64,000 nt of DNA from Lachnospiraceae bacterium (GTDB lineage: Bacteria; Bacillota; Clostridia; Lachnospirales; Lachnospiraceae), in contig CAJTDN010000013.1 in assembly GCA_910574865.1 (NCBI GenBank), positions 62,001 to 126,000 of the forward strand. Direction: 5' to 3'. A program made the position numbers and the translations under genes. Every line of letters begins with the position of its first letter. Positions within the stretch are counted from its first letter, which is position 1. The notes below the pieces were generated by a model, which was not told the origin of the DNA, searched no databases, and was given only the letters and a program-made list of their open reading frames with translations. Of the stretch, positions 33,043-42,043 are shown one piece after another.

Positions 33043-33273
33043 CGTGAAAGTGTCCGTGTCTGGCGGAAGTGCTTTGAGGGTGAATCTTCTAGTGGCTTCT
33101 ATCCGGGAAGGAGATGTCAAAATCGACAACCGTGGTCTAAATTTTTCGGATATTAAAAAAGAACAAGTGTGATATCATATAGTCGTGGCAGCCACGGACG
33201 TGCCGAACCGGTACCTGGACGTGGAACGCCGCGGCTATTTTCTTACTATTGTTAAAGAAGGAGGAAGGCAGGC
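33043..33273. other. Intergenic leader of the mannoside operon
   Basis: The stretch has A+T-rich sequence near 33140-33185 that could hold a promoter (GTGATATCATATAG) and a G+C-rich inverted region near 33186-33235. I see no gene; the frame reading KVSVSGGSALRVNLLV here is unsupported. Confidence 0.35.
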
Positions 33274-34647
33274 ATGAAAAAGAAGGAGTATGCAACATCC
33301 AGGGGAGAACGGGTGAGCGTGGGTTTTTTTGCTTTTGGCGCGATTTTGTCGTATTATGTGATTTACAGTTATTTACAATTGTTTTTGACGGATTTCGTGG
33401 GGGTTTCCGCATCGGCGGTGGCGGTGGTCTTCATGATCGCGAAAATTTTTGACGCGGTCAATGACCCGGTTTTCGGTGTCATAGTGGACATGGCAAAACC
33501 CAAAAGTGGCAAGTACCTGCCGTGGTTAAAAGTGGCGGCCATGGCGATTCCGATTACGACGCTTATCGTCTTTTGGAACCCGGTAAGCCAATCTTTTCCC
33601 ATGTGGGCGAAAATCTTGTGGGCATTAATTTCATACGTGCTGTGGGACCTGGCCTATACCATGTATGACGCCCCGCTTAGCTCGTTAATCACGGTCACGT
33701 CCAAGGGCATGTACGAGAGGAATTTTTTGATGGCGCTGACGTCGTTCATGGTATACATGGGAGGACTTCTGGTGGTGGTCATCGTCCCGATCTTATACCC
33801 GATGTTTGGCTGGGGCGTGACGGGAACCGTGCTGGGCGTGTTATGCTTCTTGTCAATGATTGCGATGCCTTTTAAGGTAAAGGAGCGCTACGCGGCAGAA
33901 ACCGAGCAGGAGGCGACACTTAAGGAAATGATATCTTGTGTCGTGGGAAATAAATTTCTGCTGATCGTGGTTCTTTCCATGATTGTCGGTTCCCTGACCG
34001 ATGTTTCAACCACGTTGCAGACATATTTTGCCATTTACTGTCTTGGTGGAAGCGAATGGCTGACACCCATTGCCCTGGCGACCACGCTGCCGGTGCTGGC
34101 GGTGGTTTTGTTTGTGCCGAAGCTGTTAACAAAAGTGGACAAGTTCTGGGCGTATATCGTGTCCCGGATTATCACTGTCATGATTACGATTGTCATCTAT
34201 TTCGTGGGGTATGAAAATGTCCCGGTAATGGTATCCCTGGTGGCGTTACGTGCCGTGGTGTCTTCCTTGTGGGGATCGATTGGCATGCTGTTCATCGCGG
34301 ACTGTGTGGAATATGGACAATATAAGACGGGCATGCGGAACCAGGGAATCGCTTTTTCGCTGAAGGCGTTTGTCAATAAAGTGGTGGTCGCGATAGCGGG
34401 CGCGGTCGGAATGCTTTCCTTGTCACTGGTGGGATACGTGGAGGGCGGCGTCGCGCAATCCGCAGAAACCATCCGGGGAATTTGGGCATTGTATGCGTTG
34501 GGGCCGGCAATCGGCGCGGTCGTGGCCGTGGCCATCATGATTGCGTGTTATAAATTGCGGGACAAGGACATTGATTTAATGGCCAGGTGCAATAAGGGCG
34601 AAATTACGCGTGAAGAGTGTGAACGACAACTTGGCGGGAGGTTCTGA
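33274..34647 (+). CDS. GPH-family sugar:cation symporter of the mannoside operon
   Basis: A 457-residue GPH symporter with about twelve membrane helices, distinct from the duplicated pair at 16 and 46 kb. Motifs are FDAVNDPVFGVIVDMAKPKSG and KYLPWLKV, and a cytosolic loop before the last helices reads CVEYGQYKTGMRNQG, typical of the family. AAGGAGGAAGG at 33258-33268 precedes the ATG. The next gene, four bases later, is a GH2 beta-mannosidase, so mannosides or mannobiose are the likely cargo, driven by sodium or proton. Confidence 0.9.
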   Translation: MKKKEYATSRGERVSVGFFAFGAILSYYVIYSYLQLFLTDFVGVSASAVAVVFMIAKIFDAVNDPVFGVIVDMAKPKSGKYLPWLKVAAMAIPITTLIVFWNPVSQSFPMWAKILWALISYVLWDLAYTMYDAPLSSLITVTSKGMYERNFLMALTSFMVYMGGLLVVVIVPILYPMFGWGVTGTVLGVLCFLSMIAMPFKVKERYAAETEQEATLKEMISCVVGNKFLLIVVLSMIVGSLTDVSTTLQTYFAIYCLGGSEWLTPIALATTLPVLAVVLFVPKLLTKVDKFWAYIVSRIITVMITIVIYFVGYENVPVMVSLVALRAVVSSLWGSIGMLFIADCVEYGQYKTGMRNQGIAFSLKAFVNKVVVAIAGAVGMLSLSLVGYVEGGVAQSAETIRGIWALYALGPAIGAVVAVAIMIACYKLRDKDIDLMARCNKGEITREECERQLGGRF

Positions 34648-34650
34648 ATT

Positions 34651-37146
34651 ATGAAAATCATTCATCTTTGCGGCTCTTGCCGAATGCGCGCGGCAGGGGA
34701 AGAGACGGAAATTCCGGCGGAAATTCCGGGAAGCGTGGCGACCGCGTTGTTGGCATGCGGCAGGATTTTGGATCCTTATGACCGAAATCATGAAGAACAG
34801 GTTTTGCCGGTTTTTGACCAGGATTACATTTTCACCAAAGAGTTCGAGGTGCGGCGCGAGGATTTGGCGCATGACCGTGTATACCTTGTCTGTGAGGGGC
34901 TGGACACGATATGTGACATTACGTTAAATGGCGAGCCGTTGGCATCCACGAAGAACATGTTTGTAAATTACCGGTTGGACGTGAAGGAACGCTTACGGAC
35001 AGGAAAAAACAAGGTGGAATTTTATTTCCACTCGCCGCGCCGTTTTTTGCAAGAGCATCCGGTAAATTTGGGAAAACCGTTTCATGTCATTCGAAAGGCC
35101 GCGTGTATGTTCGGCTGGGACTGGGGCATCAATTTGCCGGACAGCGGCGTGTGGAAGCCTTGTTACATTGAGGGGTTTGACGCGGGCCGGCTGGAACGGG
35201 TTGATATCGCGCAAAGGCACGGGCGGGGGCGCGTGACCTTGGAAATGAAGGTGCGGTGCGAGTTGTGGACGAAGGAGGGCATGGAGGTGGCCGTGTCCGT
35301 ATTCGCGCCGGACGGGAGCCTGGTTTGGACGGGGAGGAAAGAAGCCGCGGTTCAAAATGAGTTCGTGCTGGAAGTGGAAGACCCGCGGCTGTGGTGGCCG
35401 CGGGGATATGGCGGGCAGCCTCTGTACCGGGTGGAAGCAAGCTTGTCCATGCAAAGCAAGGAAGTGGACAGCATAAAAAAGCAGATTGGCCTGCGTACCG
35501 TGGTGTTAAACCGGGAAAGGGACAGACGCGGACACAAGTATGAAATTTTGGTCAATGGCGTCTCCGTTTATGTCAAGGGGGAAAGCATGGTAATTCACGA
35601 TGCTCTGATTCCACGGTCCACGAAGGCTCGCTGGGAGGAACTCGTTGACAATTGCGTGCGTTCGAACCTGAACTGTATCCGTGTGTGGGGCGGGGCCTAT
35701 TATCCGCCGGACGTTTTCTATGAACTGTGTGACCTGCACGGGCTTTTGGTTTTCCAGGACTTTATGTTTGCCTGCACTTTTTACTATCCTTCCGATTCTT
35801 TTATGGAAAATATTCAGGTGGAGGTGGAGCAGCAGCTTGTCCGCCTGCGTGACCATGCTTGTATTTGCTTGTTCTGCGGCAATAACGAATTGGACTGCAT
35901 TTATACGGCCATGACTTCCAAGGAGCCGGAGACTGTCGCGTTGCGTGAGTTGTTTGGGGCGGCAGACGCGTTTGATTTTAAAACACGGCTTTTTATCCGG
36001 CATATTTATAAAAAAATATTTTTGAAATGTATTCCCGGGCTATGCGGGCGGCTGGCGCCGCAAATTTCATACGTGCATTCGTCCCCCACGGGATACCGGC
36101 CGTTCGGGGCGAAATCTATTTATGACTATTTGGCGGACGGGGACATGCACTATTATCTGCAGTATAACGGGAACGCGCCCTATCAAAAAATGCGCCAGTT
36201 TGAATTTCGTTTTGTGAGCGAATTGGGATTTCAGAGTTATCCGTCCTATAAGACGATAAAAAGTTTCACGGCAAAGGAGGACCGAAGTCCCTATACGCCG
36301 GTCATGTATGCCCATCAAAAATGCAAGGACGGGAATGAGACGATAGAGGAGTATTTGAAACGGGAATATTGCGTGCCGGAGGATTTTGAGGATTATGTGT
36401 ACTTGTCCCAGCTGCAGGCGGCGGAAATCATGGGATATTCCGTCGAGCACATGCGCCGGCACAATGATTTTAACCGGGGCGTCATCATGTGGCAGCTAAA
36501 TGACTGCTGGCCGGTATGTTCATGGTCCGGGATTGATTATTATGGCCGGTGGAAGGCCCAGCAGTATTATACGAGACGGTTTTTCGCGCCGGTACTGGTA
36601 TCGGCCGAGGAGCGGGGCCTGCAGGTGGATTTTTACGTGGTTTGTGACGGGACGAATCTTTACCGGGGCAAGCTTGTCTGGGCGCTGGAGACGGAAGATA
36701 AAGTGCTGGAGGAAGGGACGCTGCCGGTGCAAGGCCAGAAAAACCAGGCCGTTTTAGCCGGGAAGGTGAATTTTGAAAATTACGCGAAATATCGCGGGCA
36801 GATGTATTTGCGCTATCATTTGGAGGGCCTGGAAGAGGAAACGGGCATGAAGACGGTGCTTTTTTGCCCGGCAAAGGATTTTTCGTTTGCTCCCGGCGGG
36901 CTGTCGTGGGAGGTGTCAGAGACGGACGGATTCTTTGAAATCACGGTGGAAAGCCAGAACCTGGTCAAGGGGGTCATGTTTGACCTTATGGAAGGGGACG
37001 CGATTTTTTCTGATAATTTTTTTGATTTGAAAGGGAGAAGAAAAATTTGCGTTCGTAAGGCGGATTGTGATACTATGGAACTGGCAACATTTGAAAGGCA
37101 ATTGTCGGTGAAAAATCTAAATGATATTATGAGGAAGGGAATATGA
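34651..37146 (+). CDS. GH2 beta-mannosidase
   Basis: An 831-residue cytosolic glycosidase with the GH2 layout: jelly roll (residues 1-180; FDQDYIFTKEFEV, MFVNYRLDV), immunoglobulin-like domain, and TIM barrel (about 290-660). The acid/base is the glutamate in LFCGNNEL and the nucleophile the glutamate in SELGFQSYPS, typical of the beta-mannosidase branch; WGWDWGINLP-like segment FGWDWGINLPDSGVW is a marker of that branch. It begins three bases after the symporter stop. It would free mannose from imported mannosides. There is no signal peptide. The C-terminal 170 residues are beta-rich. The last four bases overlap the next gene. Confidence 0.93.
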   Translation: MKIIHLCGSCRMRAAGEETEIPAEIPGSVATALLACGRILDPYDRNHEEQVLPVFDQDYIFTKEFEVRREDLAHDRVYLVCEGLDTICDITLNGEPLASTKNMFVNYRLDVKERLRTGKNKVEFYFHSPRRFLQEHPVNLGKPFHVIRKAACMFGWDWGINLPDSGVWKPCYIEGFDAGRLERVDIAQRHGRGRVTLEMKVRCELWTKEGMEVAVSVFAPDGSLVWTGRKEAAVQNEFVLEVEDPRLWWPRGYGGQPLYRVEASLSMQSKEVDSIKKQIGLRTVVLNRERDRRGHKYEILVNGVSVYVKGESMVIHDALIPRSTKARWEELVDNCVRSNLNCIRVWGGAYYPPDVFYELCDLHGLLVFQDFMFACTFYYPSDSFMENIQVEVEQQLVRLRDHACICLFCGNNELDCIYTAMTSKEPETVALRELFGAADAFDFKTRLFIRHIYKKIFLKCIPGLCGRLAPQISYVHSSPTGYRPFGAKSIYDYLADGDMHYYLQYNGNAPYQKMRQFEFRFVSELGFQSYPSYKTIKSFTAKEDRSPYTPVMYAHQKCKDGNETIEEYLKREYCVPEDFEDYVYLSQLQAAEIMGYSVEHMRRHNDFNRGVIMWQLNDCWPVCSWSGIDYYGRWKAQQYYTRRFFAPVLVSAEERGLQVDFYVVCDGTNLYRGKLVWALETEDKVLEEGTLPVQGQKNQAVLAGKVNFENYAKYRGQMYLRYHLEGLEEETGMKTVLFCPAKDFSFAPGGLSWEVSETDGFFEITVESQNLVKGVMFDLMEGDAIFSDNFFDLKGRRKICVRKADCDTMELATFERQLSVKNLNDIMRKGI

Positions 37147-37604
37147 AGTATCAAATCGAGCGGGTGAACACGGCGACCGCGGTTATCACGGAAGGGAAGA
37201 AAGGCGTGCACATGTTCCTTCTGGAAGGGGAAAATCGTGCCCTTTTGATTGACACCGGGACGGGCGAGGGAAATCTGTCGGAATGTATAAAAAAATTGAC
37301 GGACAAGCCCGTTTTGGTGGTGAATACCCATGGGCATTACGATCATATGGGCGGCATGGATTTTTGCGACAAGCCGGAGGCTTACGTGGAGGCTTTGCAA
37401 CGTTTGCAGAAACGCGTCACGCCGAAAACCGTATTATACTCCAATCATCACGAGAATCCGGTGCCGCAAGAATATATTCAGAAATACATTACATGTGCCA
37501 CGAAGATTATGGAGCGGCCCGAGGAGGGCGTGAAGATGAAATATGGCGCGGGGCTATGGGACGTGATGGTTTATGAGGACGTGAAGCTGACATTTGACCG
37601 GTAG
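37143..37604 (+). CDS. MBL-fold protein with internal deletion
   Basis: A 153-residue protein, far below the usual 250-300 residues of its group. The N-terminal half (GVHMFLLEGENRALLIDTGTG and VVNTHGHYDHMGGMDF) carries the metal motif, and then the sequence jumps to EAYVEALQRLQKRV and VLYSNHHENPVPQEYI, which match the family C-terminus. About 100 residues of the middle, including metal ligands, are missing, yet the frame is kept. Activity is therefore doubtful. It overlaps beta-mannosidase by four bases and belongs to the same operon. A genuinely small protein is less likely. Confidence 0.6.
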   Translation: MKYQIERVNTATAVITEGKKGVHMFLLEGENRALLIDTGTGEGNLSECIKKLTDKPVLVVNTHGHYDHMGGMDFCDKPEAYVEALQRLQKRVTPKTVLYSNHHENPVPQEYIQKYITCATKIMERPEEGVKMKYGAGLWDVMVYEDVKLTFDR

Positions 37605-37689
37605 GGGCACGAGAGTTTTGCGGGTGAAATGCTTTCTCTACGTTGCCGTTAAAAGTAAAATTGCAGGGAAACGGGAAAGGAGAATTACG

Positions 37690-38376
37690 ATGAAGCGAAG
37701 TGAGATAAACGCGGCGTTAAGAGAAATGGAGGAAATGTGCAGGAGGCATTGCTGTTATTTGCCGCCGTTTTGCAATTTCACGCCGGAGGAATGGAAAGAA
37801 AGAAGTCATGAATATGACGAGGTGCGGGAGTGCATGCTGGGATGGGACATTACGGATTATGGCCTGGGGAAATTTGACGAGGTGGGATTTTCCCTGATTA
37901 CGATTCGAAACGGCAACCGTGCCATGGCAAAGAAGTATCCCAAGGTCTATGCGGAAAAACTGCTGTATTTGCGGGAGGGGCAATATTCACCCAATCATTT
38001 CCATTGGTACAAGACGGAGGACATCATCAACCGAGGGGGCGGGAACGTGCTGATTCGCGTGTACAATTCCCTGCCCGGCGAAGAGAAGGATCTCGAGGGC
38101 GACGTCACCGTCCATATGGACGGGCGGACATACACGGTGCCGGCCGGCACGCAAATCCGCCTGACACCGGGTGAGAGCATCCATATCCAGCAACGGCTGT
38201 ATCACGACTTCGAGGTGGAGCCGGGGAGCGGGGCGGTGCTTCTGGGGGAGGTCAGCCAGTGCAATGACGACGCCCATGACAACCGTTTCCTGCCGCCAGT
38301 GGGGCGGTTCCCCGAAATCGAAGAGGACGAGCCGCCATACCGGTTATTGTGTAACGAGTACCCGAAAGCGCAGTGA
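37690..38376 (+). CDS. D-lyxose/D-mannose isomerase family protein
   Basis: A 228-residue cupin-fold sugar isomerase (D-lyxose isomerase type, also acting on mannose). The metal ligands are in SPNHFHWYKTEDIIN (two histidines and a glutamate) with a further histidine in RLYHDFEVEP. ATG 37690 follows GGAAAGGAG at 37673-37681. Placed after the symporter and beta-mannosidase, the inferred pathway is mannoside import, hydrolysis to mannose, isomerisation to fructose and entry to glycolysis. The preference for mannose over lyxose is inferred from operon context only. Confidence 0.85.
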   Translation: MKRSEINAALREMEEMCRRHCCYLPPFCNFTPEEWKERSHEYDEVRECMLGWDITDYGLGKFDEVGFSLITIRNGNRAMAKKYPKVYAEKLLYLREGQYSPNHFHWYKTEDIINRGGGNVLIRVYNSLPGEEKDLEGDVTVHMDGRTYTVPAGTQIRLTPGESIHIQQRLYHDFEVEPGSGAVLLGEVSQCNDDAHDNRFLPPVGRFPEIEEDEPPYRLLCNEYPKAQ

Positions 38377-38399
38377 AAGAATATGGGGGGGCTATATGT

Positions 38400-38546
38400 G
38401 GAGTTCCCGGACAGCCGGTCAATCGTCTTTTTCAGTGTGATGTTTTTTTTCAGGGAGCGGGCGGTTTCGCTCAGATGCAGTTTGTTACCTGCAAGCATGC
38501 CATAAACCATTTGGTGGACAAACTTCTGCTGTGGGCGTTTTAACTT
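38400..38546 (-). mobile_element. N-terminal fragment of a transposase
   Basis: The minus strand reads KLKRPQQKFVHQMVYGMLAG, then NKLHLSETARSLKKNITLKK, then TIDRLSGN, the N-terminal helical region of a family of DDE transposases seen in Firmicutes. There is no start codon context and no catalytic domain; downstream sequence is unrelated. It is a remnant, lying just after the isomerase gene and before an antitoxin gene. Confidence 0.55.
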
Positions 38547-38575
38547 CCGTGAAATTTTTACGGAAAAGTTTGGTG

Positions 38576-38604
38576 TTGACTTGATATCATGAAATGAGTA
38601 TAAT
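38576..38604 (+). promoter_or_regulatory. Promoter of the Phd antitoxin
   Basis: TTGACT (38576-38581), 17-base spacer, TATAAT (38599-38604) lie just before the antitoxin gene. A hairpin TTCCGT/ACGGAA (38545-38565) lies upstream. Overlapping GATATC-like symmetry in the spacer could be the antitoxin operator. Confidence 0.75.
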
Positions 38605-38647
38605 GTGGGTAGAATTCTGCTATCGAAAAAAATCAGGAGGTGTTGCT

Positions 38648-38914
38648 ATGAATATTCGTCCATCAGCTGCAATCCGTCAAAATTACAACGAGATTGCCGA
38701 TATGTGCAGAAAGACTGCGGAGCCGGTTTTTCTTACCAAAAATGGTGAGGGTGATTTAGTCGTCATGGATATTGAAACCTACAATAGACGAGAAAAGATG
38801 CTGAAGCTTCGGGAGGAGTTGATTGCCGTTGAGGAAGACAGACTTGCGGGCAGAGTGGGGTGCACTCTTGACGAATTGGAAGATTATCTTGACGACATAA
38901 TTGAAAAGGTATAA
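38648..38914 (+). CDS. Phd/YefM-family antitoxin
   Basis: An 88-residue antitoxin starting MNIRPSAAIRQNYNEIADMC. The segment AEPVFLTKNGEGDLVVMDIETYN is the family signature and closely resembles the antitoxin at 15589-15852. AGGAGGTG at 38635-38642 precedes the ATG. The partner toxin that begins three bases after its stop is cut short, so this gene is in effect an antitoxin without a working toxin. It could still repress its own promoter or neutralise related toxins. Confidence 0.88.
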   Translation: MNIRPSAAIRQNYNEIADMCRKTAEPVFLTKNGEGDLVVMDIETYNRREKMLKLREELIAVEEDRLAGRVGCTLDELEDYLDDIIEKV

Positions 38915-38917
38915 TGT

Positions 38918-39118
38918 ATGGCAGAGAACAGAAAATACAAAGTTATTGTTTCCGATAGGGCAAAAAGAATGCTGGGGACGCATATTCGCTTTATGTCGCA
39001 AGTCAGCAAGGAAGCGGCCCTTTGGTCAGAAGATAATATCGCTTTTGACCAAAGGAGGCGCACTATGACTAACCCTGAAAAATCAAACAAATCTTATTGT
39101 CTGAAATTGAAAAGATGA
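38918..39118 (+). pseudogene. Truncated RelE/ParE toxin
   Basis: A 66-residue open stretch. Residues 1-34 (MAENRKYKVIVSDRAKRMLG and THIRFMSQVSKEAA) match the N-terminus of RelE/ParE toxins that pair with this antitoxin type. After that the sequence turns to unrelated LWSEDNIAFDQRRRTMTNPEK, and the catalytic C-terminus is lost. At the breakpoint CCTTTGGTCA/TGACCAAAGG (39018-39055) form an inverted repeat, possibly the trace of an insertion or deletion. Confidence 0.7.
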
Positions 39119-39153
39119 ACTGACACCGTGAGGATTTCTATTTGTTCTTGTAA

Positions 39154-41400
39154 TTAGTGGTACAACCCCGTCCGTCTTCTTCCAGTTATCAGCCATGCGG
39201 CAGAAATGACCATAAGGATGGCCGGCCATCCAATCGGCGCATAATCCCCTGTTTTGGGCGGAAGTTTGTCGTTACTTTGGTTTTGCGCGGGAACGTTTGA
39301 TGGCTTCTGCGTAGTTTCATTTGAAGAACCGTCTGACGGTTTTTGCGGTTGCCCGTTTGACGAATCGTCACCCGGCGTTGCGTCGGGATTGTCCGGCTTA
39401 TTACTTGGCTGTTCCGGCTTTTGGACGGGTTGTTCGGGATTTTTATCTGGTTCGCCCGGTTGTTCCGGCTTTTCATCCGAACCACCGGGATTTTCATCGG
39501 GATTTTCCGGTGGTTGGCCCGGCTGTTCCGGCTTTTCATCCGAACCGCCGGGATTTTCATCGGGATTTTCCGGTGTTTGGCCCGGCTGTTCCGTCTCGTT
39601 TTCCTTTATCGTCAACGTTGTCAGTGCCTGTCCGTCGGTAAAGCGAATCGCAACTGTATGGTCACCTACGGCCAACGTTTTGATATATTCTGGTTTGAAT
39701 GTGATAATCGTGGAACCGGGCGTGGCGATGTAATGCTCTTTTGAAAGTTCGGTTCCGTCCACCAATACGCTGACAAATTTGTCGAGATTGCCATCCACCC
39801 TGATGGCCACGTCCGTGTCCGTATCAGTCGCGATGGTCTGGTCGGCGCCCTCGAGGATGGAAATGGCGGGTAACGGCTTCAAAGCGGCAATCGCCGAATC
39901 AATCGCCGCCGCGTATCCGTCCACGACATCTTGTTCCCGGAAGTCCTTTCCACGGATGACTGCTCCTATCGCGGCCTCCACCTCGTCAAAATTCGTGTAA
40001 CCTCTCTTGTCCAATGCGTTCGCCCTGGCAATGGCCGCGTCCACCGCGCCATAATCCGCATCAGAAAAGGACACTTGCCCGTTTGTATTATTGCTTGATA
40101 TATTGTCATAGGACGGCAATCCGTTCGCGGTAATGGTACCGCCGACCTGGACGTTGTTTCCAGAGGAAATGCCTCCGTCCCCGACTTCCGTCGTGCCACC
40201 GCTGATGACGATGTCGCCATTGGCACGAATGCCGGGCACACCTAAATCGCCGGGAGAAACGACGGTCGAATCCGTCATCGTCAGATTACCGGTTCCTACA
40301 AGGATGCCGCTGAATTGTGGGGCGGACGTGCATGTCAACTCGGAAGCGGAAATTTCCAGGTCGCCATTTGGACAATAAACACCTACGTCGGCCGCGGATT
40401 CGGCGGTAACCGAGGAATCCTTGATAATCGTATCCTTCTCCACGTAAAAGGCCGGCCAGTATCCTTTGGCGGTCAGGTTCGAAGCGTCCGTGACCGCAAG
40501 ATCCGTACAAGAAAGGCCGTTGCGATTTATGGATTCTGTACTTACGGTGGAATTGGAAATGGTGATTTTTTCATTTGCCGACAAAGCCAGCCCTCTCTCT
40601 GTATGCACGTTCACGTCAGAGCCATTTACAATTTCCAGGTTCCCGCAGGATACCGCGTAATGTTCTGCCGCCGGGATGGCGAGCTTGCTGCCGGATATTT
40701 TCAAAATACCGCCCCCTACCGCGATTCCCGCGTCCACCGTGTTCATGGTGACGGTGGAATTGTCGGAAATCGTAAGGGAGGCTGCCCCCGTGGCGTTAAT
40801 CCCGGTGCTTTGGGCATATTCGCCGGAACTGGTCGGCATGTTGATTTCTATCCGGGAATTGCTGATTTGGTTCTCGCCCCCGCAAATATAGATGGCATAG
40901 GCACTGACATCCTGGTGCAAATCGTCGAAGGTGATTTGCAGGCTTGCATCCCGGACGTCCAGCCCGCCGTCGTCAATGCGGATTCCGCAACGGGAAATGC
41001 TCCCGAGTTCCGGAACCTGGTTCGCATGGATGGAAAGGCTTCCGCCGCCCGTCCCCTTTATTTGAAACGAACTGTTGCCCCAAATGCCGAAATGGGCGTC
41101 AATGGAGTTTTGTCCGACCAGTTCCACGACCACGCCTTGTTCATGGATTTCAATACCATATGTAAGCGTGTCTCCGGCAGTGCCCGCGTTGATGGTTGCA
41201 TTGTCCAGCGTCAATGTCTTCGTGCCTGGGTCGAATTTGGCCGTGCCATTCCCGCAGGTTAACGTATAATCCTGCTCCAGAAGAATGTTGGTTCCGTTCA
41301 CCATGATGGGTTTGGTATCCGCAAAAACTGTAATGGGCTGCAACATGCAAATATAGCATACGGCCAGAAACAAGGAGAGTGATTTTTTCATTGCTTGCAT
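39154..41400 (-). CDS. Large cell-wall-anchored surface protein with sortase signal
   Basis: A 748-residue secreted protein. A signal peptide (MQAMKKSLSLFLAVCYICML, ending after AVFAD-like cleavage TVFADT), then beta-helix-like repeats rich in the pattern S/D-x-T/V-x-N (about residues 40-480; carbohydrate-binding or right-handed helix type), then a Pro/Glu-rich repetitive linker (GQTPENPDENPGGSDEKPEQ occurs in two similar blocks), and a C-terminal sorting signal LPPKTGD followed by a hydrophobic helix (PIGWPAILMVISAAWLI) and RRR tail. The start ATG at 41400 has AAAGGA upstream. It probably binds host or dietary glycans; the ligand is unknown. Confidence 0.85.
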   Translation of the reverse strand: MQAMKKSLSLFLAVCYICMLQPITVFADTKPIMVNGTNILLEQDYTLTCGNGTAKFDPGTKTLTLDNATINAGTAGDTLTYGIEIHEQGVVVELVGQNSIDAHFGIWGNSSFQIKGTGGGSLSIHANQVPELGSISRCGIRIDDGGLDVRDASLQITFDDLHQDVSAYAIYICGGENQISNSRIEINMPTSSGEYAQSTGINATGAASLTISDNSTVTMNTVDAGIAVGGGILKISGSKLAIPAAEHYAVSCGNLEIVNGSDVNVHTERGLALSANEKITISNSTVSTESINRNGLSCTDLAVTDASNLTAKGYWPAFYVEKDTIIKDSSVTAESAADVGVYCPNGDLEISASELTCTSAPQFSGILVGTGNLTMTDSTVVSPGDLGVPGIRANGDIVISGGTTEVGDGGISSGNNVQVGGTITANGLPSYDNISSNNTNGQVSFSDADYGAVDAAIARANALDKRGYTNFDEVEAAIGAVIRGKDFREQDVVDGYAAAIDSAIAALKPLPAISILEGADQTIATDTDTDVAIRVDGNLDKFVSVLVDGTELSKEHYIATPGSTIITFKPEYIKTLAVGDHTVAIRFTDGQALTTLTIKENETEQPGQTPENPDENPGGSDEKPEQPGQPPENPDENPGGSDEKPEQPGEPDKNPEQPVQKPEQPSNKPDNPDATPGDDSSNGQPQKPSDGSSNETTQKPSNVPAQNQSNDKLPPKTGDYAPIGWPAILMVISAAWLITGRRRTGLYH

Positions 41401-41801
41401 TTTCGCGTTCCTTTCTTTGTGTGGCTTAGCAGTCTGTTCATATGTCTTAAATTTACGGATTCCTTTCACACCCGTGCAATTACTGCTTAGACATAGTGTA
41501 CTATATCTGGGTGAAAGAAGCAACTCTTTTTAGGAAATGGCTTGCGGCATTTTCTATGAGCACTTGGCATCTGTTTTTTAGATGCTTTTGCGTGAATGGA
41601 CTCCGCGCATCTTGGCGCGGGGCTTCTTTATTCCCGCGAGCAACGAGCCAAAGTCATGCTTGCATGACCTTGGCGACTGCCGCGAGGGTGCAATACCCCG
41701 CAGCTTGCTGCGCATTCAAGCTATGATGCCCCGTAGCTTGCTGCGGGGTATTTCACTCATCGCCGCATTTAAATTTGTTTTTGATTATGGGCTTATTATT
41801 G
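41401..41801. other. Intergenic region with repeats
   Basis: The 400 bases upstream of the surface-protein start hold a 5' leader (promoter not evident) and then two or three hairpins at 41648-41673 and 41729-41748 (separate entry). I see no gene. Confidence 0.4.
41648..41752. repeat. Cluster of palindromes related to the dispersed element
   Basis: CCAAAGTCATG/CATGACCTTGG (41648-41673) shares the CATGCTTGCATG core with other copies. CCCCGTAGC/GCTGCGGGG (41729-41748) is a strong hairpin followed by TATTTC and may act as a terminator. A third arm ACCCCGCAGCTTGCTGCG lies between (41696-41713). Confidence 0.65.
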
Positions 41802-41885
41802 CATGGAGATAAGGAGTCGGAGGGCGTAAGTCCCAAGGAATACCGGGAGCGGGCGAGGAACGTGGATGAAAAGGATTCAGTTTGA
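41802..41885 (+). pseudogene. C-terminal stump of an AraC-type regulator
   Basis: The frame ending at TGA 41883-41885 reads KESEGVSPKEYRERARNVDE then KDSV, which is the usual extreme C-terminus of AraC regulators (G-V-S-P-K-E-Y-R). Nothing upstream in the frame matches the rest of the domain. It probably represents the remainder of the regulator for the glycosidase gene that follows. Confidence 0.6.
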
Positions 41886-42043
41886 ATTAAGCAAAATAAA
41901 CTCAATTTACGATTGAAATTAAGCGCCGGATTTGTTATTTTTAAAAGATAGAAATATCGCCAATGGGAGGGCTTCCAGTCTGCGGAGTGGCCGTCTGATT
42001 GGCGGCACGATAATTTCAATCAAAGGCAAGGAGGAAATGGGCG

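Noticed and set aside
33043-33172. Frame reading KVSVSGGSALRVNLLV after the tandem AraC gene
   Set aside because: It is a continuation out of frame with the AraC gene, without start context or recognised match.
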